From Spirochaetaceae bacterium (GTDB taxonomy: Bacteria; Spirochaetota; Spirochaetia; Treponematales; Breznakiellaceae): 9,433 bases of DNA. Position numbers and translations under genes: made by a program. The stretch spans positions 1-9,433 of the forward strand of contig JAISQV010000278.1 of NCBI GenBank assembly GCA_031273985.1, read 5' to 3'. Shown here piece after piece: positions 5,843-9,433 of the stretch. The notes under the pieces were generated by a model that did no database searches, had not been told where the DNA came from, and saw only the letters and a list, made by a program, of their open reading frames with translations. Each line of letters opens with the position of its first letter. Position 1 is the first letter of the stretch.

Positions 5843-6871
5843 ATGCCGGAAGCCGGGCCGGGGAACCGCGCCGTCGTTACAGGTGATTGCTGGGAACTCC
5901 TGGCCGCATTCACGCTAAGCGAGGAAGAAACATACCTCGTTGAAACCTGCCTGGATTCTCTGGATCCGGGGCGGCGCATTCCGGCCCAGGAGCGATTCTC
6001 CGCAATAAATGCCCTGGGCGCCGCCGTCGCCCGGCTGCCCACGCTGGAGGGGGCCGGGGAGGGAGAGCTGGACAGGGACAGCCTCCTCCAGTCGCTCAAG
6101 TCCCTGGCGCCCTCCGCCCGGCCCCTGCATCTGCCGAGCCGCATTGTGGGCGCCCGGAGTTACCTCATCGCCAAGTGTCACGCCTTCTCCATGCTGGCCC
6201 TCATGGTCCAGCGCCAGCCCCTCCACCAGGCCCTGCGGCAGGTGATTCTCTCGATCATTTGTACCCTCTTGGCGGAGGATGTCTATTTTTCCTGCCTTGA
6301 GGACCCCGGTTTTCCCCTCCCCCTGAAGTACGATCTGGCTGCCGATCTCCTGAGCCTCTGGAAAACCGGCTCCGATATTAGGGTGGCGGCCCATACCCCG
6401 GCCCTGGAAGCCCTATGGTCGGCCCGGGATTCCTCGCCCCCCGGTTTCGGCTCCTTCACCGGCGGCAGCGAGCTGGTGCGGCTTTCCATGGACCTGGACG
6501 ATGACTGGCGGGACTTTCTCGTCTGCCAGTTACAGGACGATGAAACCCTGGCGGCGCTGGAAGAATTTCTCTTTGGCCTTTCCTGGGAGGAAATCCGGGA
6601 ACTGCGGATGCGCCTCAATGAGGCCGGCATCCACGCGGTGGACCACGACCAGGTCCGGTACTTTCTGGGAGGCCATCCGGCCTACGGCATGGCTCTCAGG
6701 ACCAGCGACCCGGCCCATGACCGGAGCGGCCGTCAAAACCCCGAAACCATCTACGACTTCTACGTGGACCGCCGGGAAATGGCCGCCCGCCGGAGACTCA
6801 CCTCCGCACCGGGCCCCCACAGAACCCTGGAGGAAATGTACCTTCGCTTCCGGCTTACCGGCAGGTCCTGA
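5843..6871 (+). CDS. Conserved-looking cytoplasmic protein, 342 aa, unknown
   Basis: I do not recognise this family. The product has no signal peptide and no obvious transmembrane segment and appears mainly alpha-helical. Its N-terminal third is acidic-helical (LSEEETYLVETCLDSL, 25-40). The middle part (100-170) contains a hydrophobic helical stretch, ALRQVILSIICTLLAEDVYF. Its C-terminal part (209-273) reads LVRLSMDLDDDWRDF, then ALEEFLFGLSWEEIRELRMRLNEAGIHAVD. A basic tail (309-342) ends the protein. There is no catalytic motif I can name, and the layout could suit a scaffolding or regulatory role. The ATG at 5843 has only a weak ribosome-binding candidate (GGGATAAG, 12 bases upstream), so the start is less certain than the frame. 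It converges on the dCMP deaminase gene with only eight bases between stops and no terminator hairpin. Confidence 0.78.
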   Translation: MPEAGPGNRAVVTGDCWELLAAFTLSEEETYLVETCLDSLDPGRRIPAQERFSAINALGAAVARLPTLEGAGEGELDRDSLLQSLKSLAPSARPLHLPSRIVGARSYLIAKCHAFSMLALMVQRQPLHQALRQVILSIICTLLAEDVYFSCLEDPGFPLPLKYDLAADLLSLWKTGSDIRVAAHTPALEALWSARDSSPPGFGSFTGGSELVRLSMDLDDDWRDFLVCQLQDDETLAALEEFLFGLSWEEIRELRMRLNEAGIHAVDHDQVRYFLGGHPAYGMALRTSDPAHDRSGRQNPETIYDFYVDRREMAARRRLTSAPGPHRTLEEMYLRFRLTGRS

Positions 6872-6879
6872 AAAGCGGC

Positions 6880-7386
6880 TCATTGGTCCTCGTATCTTTC
6901 CACCTCATTATACACATATTCAAGTTTGACGCCTGCCTGGCGGAACATGGCCTCGGAGTCGGCGGCATCGTGATAGCGGCGCTGAGCCACGACCCGGACT
7001 ATGCCGCAGTTGATGATAAGCATGGCGCAGGTCCGGCAGGGGGTCATGCGGCAATACAGCGTGGCCCCCTGAATGGGGATACCCCGCCGGGCCGCCTGGC
7101 AGATCGCATTCTGCTCGGCGTGGACGGTCCTTACGCAGTGGGTGGTAACCGTCCCGTCCTCATGGACCGTCTTCTTGAGCTGGTGGCCCGCATCATCGCA
7201 ATGGGGGAGTCCCGAGGGGGCGCCCACATAACCGGTAACAAGAATCTGGTTGTCCTTGGCGATGACACAGCCCGAGCGACCCCGGTCACAGGTGGCCCGT
7301 TTGGCGATGGCATCGCAGACTTCCATAAAGTATTCATCCCAACTGGGACGGCGGTACTCCGCGCCCACAGCGGTCTCATGGGGCAT
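6880..7386 (-). CDS. Deoxycytidylate (dCMP) deaminase, ComEB-like
   Basis: This is a zinc-dependent deaminase converting dCMP to dUMP, which feeds thymidylate synthesis in the cytoplasm. The 168-residue length is typical. The catalytic zinc site is complete: H89-A-E91 (in TVHAEQNAIC) with E91 as proton shuttle, and PCRTC (C117, C120) supplying the other ligands. The extra His/Cys-rich insertion usual for dCMP deaminases is present (GLPHCDDAGH at 59-68 and THC at 82-84), which argues for dCMP over free cytidine or tRNA adenosine as substrate. The N-terminal RPSWDEYFMEVCDAIAKRATC also fits the family. The ATG at 7386 is chosen because AAGGAGG lies just upstream; a longer frame to 7437 has no such site. 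It converges with the 5843-6871 gene and sits beside the repeat/hairpin region. Confidence 0.94.
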   Translation of the reverse strand: MPHETAVGAEYRRPSWDEYFMEVCDAIAKRATCDRGRSGCVIAKDNQILVTGYVGAPSGLPHCDDAGHQLKKTVHEDGTVTTHCVRTVHAEQNAICQAARRGIPIQGATLYCRMTPCRTCAMLIINCGIVRVVAQRRYHDAADSEAMFRQAGVKLEYVYNEVERYEDQ

Positions 7387-7503
7387 ATATCCTCCTTCCC
7401 GCCGGGGATTCCGGGCGGCTTGGCCCCAGTGTAGCATAGGCGCGCCGGGACATGAACACTCCGGGGAGCGCTTCGCGCAGGGAGGAGGGATAAGAGGAAC
7501 AGA

Positions 7504-7573
7504 GGAGGGGGCCGAGCCCCCTACGCTCCAGCCTCCTCGGGCCTGCGGCCCTGCGGGGTCTTCCGCTACCCCC
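7504..7573 (-). repeat. 70-bp inverted repeat, right copy
   Basis: This is an exact reverse complement of 54-123, placed upstream of the dCMP deaminase gene, which points left. Beyond it the two copies remain related but not identical: GCAACGCCCCCC near 7598-7610 corresponds to the GGGGGCGTTGC stretch near 24-34 on the other copy. The pair encloses about 7.4 kb containing six genes. Confidence 0.93.
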
Positions 7574-7616
7574 GTGCGGGGGCGCCGCGGCCCCCCCGCA
7601 ACGCCCCCCCCATCCC

Positions 7617-7848
7617 GGAGTTTTGCGCAGCAAAACTCCCAAGCTGAAGCCGCTTTGCGGCTTCAGCAGCAACGCCCCCGGCTTTCAGCCGCGCAAGGGA
7701 CAATTCCGCGCTGCTGAATAGCAGCGCCTAAATCCTTACCGCTAATTGCCAGACCCAAAGGGGCTGATAGAGCGGAAATCCTTTTTTGCCTCGAAGAGGC
7801 AAAAAAGATTGGAGCGATAGCCCGGTCCCCGGTGCGAAGCACCGGGGA
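7617..7848. repeat. Array of six short hairpins
   Basis: Six stem-loops follow one another: 7617-7639 (10 pairs, loop GCA), 7643-7667 (11 pairs, loop TTT), 7679-7691 (5 pairs, loop TTC), 7708-7727 (8 pairs, loop GAAT), 7782-7806 (11 pairs, loop GAA) and 7826-7848 (10 pairs, loop GAA). All stems are perfect, and three of the loops are GNA triloops closed by C-G. The block lies between the 70-base repeat and the 3' end of the CYTH gene, and no credible coding sequence runs through it. No T-run suggesting a simple terminator follows, although the 7782-7806 stem ends in six T/A pairs. It is probably a composite of dispersed repeat modules or a structured RNA/DNA element; its function is unknown. 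Confidence 0.85.
7760..7824 (+). other. Extended stem-internal loop-stem element
   Basis: Around the 7782-7806 hairpin further pairing is possible: AATC (7777-7780) with GATT (7807-7810) past a bulged C at 7781, and an outer GGGCT (7761-7765) with AGCCC (7819-7823). Between them lies an internal loop made of GATAGAGCGGA on one side and GGAGCGAT on the other; the two share a GAGCG core. Tiered stems around a purine-rich asymmetric internal loop resemble a structured RNA domain or protein-recognised hairpin. I do not recognise a known RNA family here. Confidence 0.4.
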
Positions 7849-7896
7849 TGCGCCCTTCTTCCGAATCTGAGCTTGACGCAGTTTCCCGCGATACTT

Positions 7897-8466
7897 TCAA
7901 CGTAGTTTCCCGCGAAGCATTTCCGTATAATACCGGGTTTCCAGGCGGTCTTCGGCTATGCCGGCCTCCTCAAGCAGGGCAAAAAGCCGTTTCCGGGCGG
8001 CTTTCACCGTTTCAGGATCATCGTCGCCGGCAATAATCTCCAGTTCCAGGAACCATCCGAGGCCCTCCACCTCCAAAAGTTCCACCGTGACGGGCTCTTC
8101 CCCCGGAGAACCGGGATAATCCCAGCGGGCGCCCCGCTTCCGCTTGGCCGCGGCGGGCTCAAGGCCGAGAAAACCGAGGAATTCCTCGAAGGCCGCCCTG
8201 GAAGAAACCCGGAATTCGATTTCCCGGTTCACCTCGATACCTTCCCGGACATTCTTTGTTTTGAAAGTAACAAGATCGCCGGGACTTTCCTGCGGGGCAC
8301 TCCGGGCCTCATGCCTGATGCGCAGCGAGGGGGCGCTCCCCTGCGGAAGATGCCAGTAGGCATCCTCCTTGAGGAATTCCCCGGCATAGCGGGCAATGCG
8401 GGATAGAATTTCCCTGGTCTGCTCCGGCTTGTCGGCCCAGGCCTTTAGTTCTATTTCGACGGCCAC
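7897..8466 (-). CDS. CYTH-domain protein (class IV adenylate cyclase-like)
   Basis: This 189-residue protein belongs to the CYTH superfamily, beta-tunnel enzymes acting on triphosphate substrates with divalent metals (CyaB-type adenylate cyclases, thiamine triphosphatases, inorganic triphosphatases). The defining N-terminal ExExK motif is E4-I-E6-L-K8. Inward-facing charged positions follow in order: R49/R51 in SLRIRHE, K69/K71 in FKTKN, E82/E84 in REIEFR, a basic cluster KRKRGARW (108-115), E129 in VTVELLEVE, and E140-L-E142 near the end of the barrel. A C-terminal helix (152-170) and a YYTEMLRGK tail match CyaB-like members. Substrate cannot be told from sequence. The GTG at 8466 is preferred because GGGGAGG lies six bases upstream and ExExK then sits at the N-terminus; the ATG at 8502 has no such site and adds a proline/alanine tail. 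Confidence 0.86.
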   Translation of the reverse strand: MAVEIELKAWADKPEQTREILSRIARYAGEFLKEDAYWHLPQGSAPSLRIRHEARSAPQESPGDLVTFKTKNVREGIEVNREIEFRVSSRAAFEEFLGFLGLEPAAAKRKRGARWDYPGSPGEEPVTVELLEVEGLGWFLELEIIAGDDDPETVKAARKRLFALLEEAGIAEDRLETRYYTEMLRGKLR

Positions 8467-8549
8467 CGGCGTCCTCCCCGCGGCGGGGGCCGGGAATTTC
8501 ATAAAAGTCCGGGCGCCGCCGCTTTGCTCTAAAATATTTTTTCACTATG

Positions 8550-8558
8550 TGGTATAAT
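8550..8558 (+). promoter_or_regulatory. Extended -10 promoter, plus strand
   Basis: TG-G-TATAAT at 8550-8558 is a perfect extended -10 element in an AT-rich intergenic region, though no good -35 is seen at normal spacing. Transcription would begin near 8565 and run into the LysM gene, with a leader of about 145 bases containing a T10 tract and a hairpin. Confidence 0.6.
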
Positions 8559-8586
8559 ATTATGTCCTTCGAGCGGCAATGGGCAA
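8559..8586 (-). promoter_or_regulatory. Overlapping divergent promoter, minus strand
   Basis: On the minus strand TTGCCC (complement of 8581-8586) is followed after 16 bases by CATAAT (complement of 8559-8564), a good sigma-70 pair that would start near 8552 and give the CYTH gene a leader of about 85 bases. It abuts the plus-strand extended -10 at 8550-8558, so polymerase bound for one direction would hinder the other. Confidence 0.5.
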
Positions 8587-8603
8587 AAAAGACCACGGCG
8601 GCG

Positions 8604-8632
8604 TTGACGCAGGGAGGTTTTTTTTTTAGTTT
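8604..8632 (+). promoter_or_regulatory. Possible second promoter with T10 spacer
   Basis: TTGACG (8604-8609) is followed after 17 bases by TAGTTT (8627-8632), a poor -10. The spacer holds a run of ten Ts (8618-8627). If the promoter is real, slippage in the T tract would change the spacing. The weak -10 keeps this tentative. Confidence 0.25.
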
Positions 8633-8644
8633 GTCTATGTATTA

Positions 8645-8678
8645 ATGAGACGCCGCTCCTTTTGGCGGCGGGGCTCAT
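8645..8678 (+). promoter_or_regulatory. 5'-leader hairpin before LysM gene
   Basis: ATGAG (8645-8649) pairs with CTCAT (8674-8678), and CGCCGC (8651-8656) pairs with GCGGCG (8665-8670), with loop TCCTTTTG and a small asymmetric bulge (A against GGG). It ends 33 bases before the ATG at 8712. It could be a leader control structure or, less likely, an attenuator: no T-run follows, only AAAAA. Confidence 0.45.
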
Positions 8679-8711
8679 AAAAACAGCCCAGGGAGCCGAA
8701 AATATACAGAT

Positions 8712-9433
8712 ATGGGAATTTTGCGTCCTGGTATCTGTATACTTCTGCTCTTCCTGGCTGTGTGCGGTTTTGCGCAGGAACAGATTCATGTGGTGCGGCA
8801 GGGGGATACGGTCTATTCCCTGTCCCGCCGCTACGGGGTGGGGGTCGAAGAGATACTGAGCCTCAACGGCATCGCCGACCCCCGGCGTATCCGGGAGGGA
8901 CAGCGGCTTCGCATACCCCGGAGCGGGACGGAGCAGGCAGCCCCGGACGCGGGGGGCTACCTTGAGTACCGGGCGGTGCGGGGGGACAGCCTCTACGCCC
9001 TGGCCCGGCGCCACGGCACCACGATGGACGCGATCAGGCAGGCCAGCGGGCTTGCGGCGGATCATGTGCTCAAGGTGGGGGACCGCCTCCGCATACCCCG
9101 CGAAACCCCCGTTGCGGGCAGCCCGGCTACGGGCAGCCCCGCGGCGCCGGGCAGCGGGCCCACCCGGACAACCACTCCGGCGGCGGCCCCGGATCCTTCG
9201 ACCCCGTGGCCGGTGCGGGCCAGGGAGGTGTCCTATATGACGGGGCGGTCCTATGGGGTGGTCATTTTGGGCCAGCGTTCCGAGCCGGTGAAGAGCCTCA
9301 CCCAGGGAACGGTGATTTCAGCCGGGCCGTATCGGGGCTTCGGCAGAGTTGCGATAGTGCAGATGACGGGAGGGTATTTTTACGTGTACGGCGGTTGTGA
9401 AAGCCTGTCGGTAAAGGAAGGCGACCGGGTTGC
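8712..9433 (+). CDS. LysM-LysM-degenerate LytM (M23-like) envelope protein, 3' truncated
   Basis: The reading frame is open to the window edge (240 complete codons). It starts with a signal sequence (MGILRPGICILLLFLAVCGFA, cleavage likely before Q22; C18 makes a relaxed lipobox possible). Two LysM peptidoglycan-binding domains follow: residues 25-69 (HVVRQGDTVYSLSRRYGV to GQRLRIPR) and 85-129 (YRAVRGDSLYALARRHGT to GDRLRIPR). A Pro/Ala/Gly/Thr linker spans 131-165, and an M23/LytM-like fold starts at about 166 (WPVRA, then GTVISAGPYRGFGRVAIVQ and VKEGDRV). The zinc ligands expected in active M23 enzymes are absent: the HxxxD region reads RSYGVVIL, and the YAHL site reads YGGC. It probably binds the cell wall and activates an amidase, as NlpD/EnvC do, instead of cutting it. 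The ATG at 8712 has only a distant GGGAG (8691-8695). Confidence 0.88.
   Translation, partial: MGILRPGICILLLFLAVCGFAQEQIHVVRQGDTVYSLSRRYGVGVEEILSLNGIADPRRIREGQRLRIPRSGTEQAAPDAGGYLEYRAVRGDSLYALARRHGTTMDAIRQASGLAADHVLKVGDRLRIPRETPVAGSPATGSPAAPGSGPTRTTTPAAAPDPSTPWPVRAREVSYMTGRSYGVVILGQRSEPVKSLTQGTVISAGPYRGFGRVAIVQMTGGYFYVYGGCESLSVKEGDRV

Noticed and set aside
7387..7437. Longer start at 7437 for dCMP deaminase
   Set aside because: AAGGAGG directly upstream of the ATG at 7386 decides the start, and the extension is not family-like.
54..7573. Composite transposon bounded by the 70-bp inverted repeats
   Set aside because: The enclosed genes include essential housekeeping functions and no transposase, and no target-site duplication can be identified.
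7617..7848. Integron attC site
   Set aside because: Palindromes are present, but no GTTRRRY/RYYYAAC core pair flanks them and no integrase gene is seen.
7617..7848. tRNA gene or simple terminator
   Set aside because: No cloverleaf with anticodon and T-loop can be drawn, and no stem is followed by a proper T-run on either strand.
8467..8502. ATG start at 8502 for the CYTH protein
   Set aside because: There is no Shine-Dalgarno sequence, and the added residues precede the ExExK motif expected near the N-terminus; GTG at 8466 follows GGGGAGG.

Overview
The window looks like spirochaete chromosome, most plausibly a Treponema or termite-gut Treponema relative. The pointers are a single-chain glycyl-tRNA synthetase, an exported beta-barrel protein ending in aromatic residues, LysM/LytM and CYTH proteins, several small lineage-type hypothetical proteins, and gene-sized gaps packed with short GC-rich hairpins and degenerate 'CACGAAGG'-type repeats. 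This placement is an inference from protein families and repeat style; no rRNA or other marker is present. Coding DNA is GC-rich, while the promoter regions near 3330-3540, 5640-5740 and 8520-8640 are clearly AT-richer.

Layout. 1-190: GC-rich hairpin repeat leading into the glycyl-tRNA synthetase gene (191-1570, +). 1571-2006: first cluster of head-to-head AACCACGAAGG repeats, then a small GC hairpin module. 2007-2687 (-): short exported protein of unknown function. 2688-3549: second copy of the head-to-head repeat cluster, a gene-free stretch, and an AT-rich promoter region. 3550-4713 (+): signal-peptide-bearing outer-membrane beta-barrel candidate, followed by a small hairpin and a strong intrinsic terminator (4791-4823). 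4835-5542 (-): NarL/FixJ-type regulator with a degenerate receiver. 5843-6871 (+): unrecognised 342-residue cytoplasmic protein, convergent with a dCMP deaminase gene (6880-7386, -) after an 8-base gap. 7387-7896: a second, inverted copy of the 70-base repeat seen at 54-123, then a run of six short hairpins. 7897-8466 (-): CYTH-domain protein. 8712-end (+): LysM-LysM-degenerate LytM protein, open at the window edge.

The genes are mostly single transcription units of mixed housekeeping function (translation, nucleotide metabolism, envelope, regulation), in alternating orientation; no operon or defence/biosynthetic system is evident. The most unusual material is non-coding: a perfect 70-base inverted repeat enclosing 7.4 kb, two matching head-to-head repeat clusters bracketing one gene, and a hairpin array in which several loops are C(GNA)G triloops, a loop type known to be exceptionally stable in single-stranded DNA. 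No transposase, integrase, tRNA, rRNA or CRISPR array was found.
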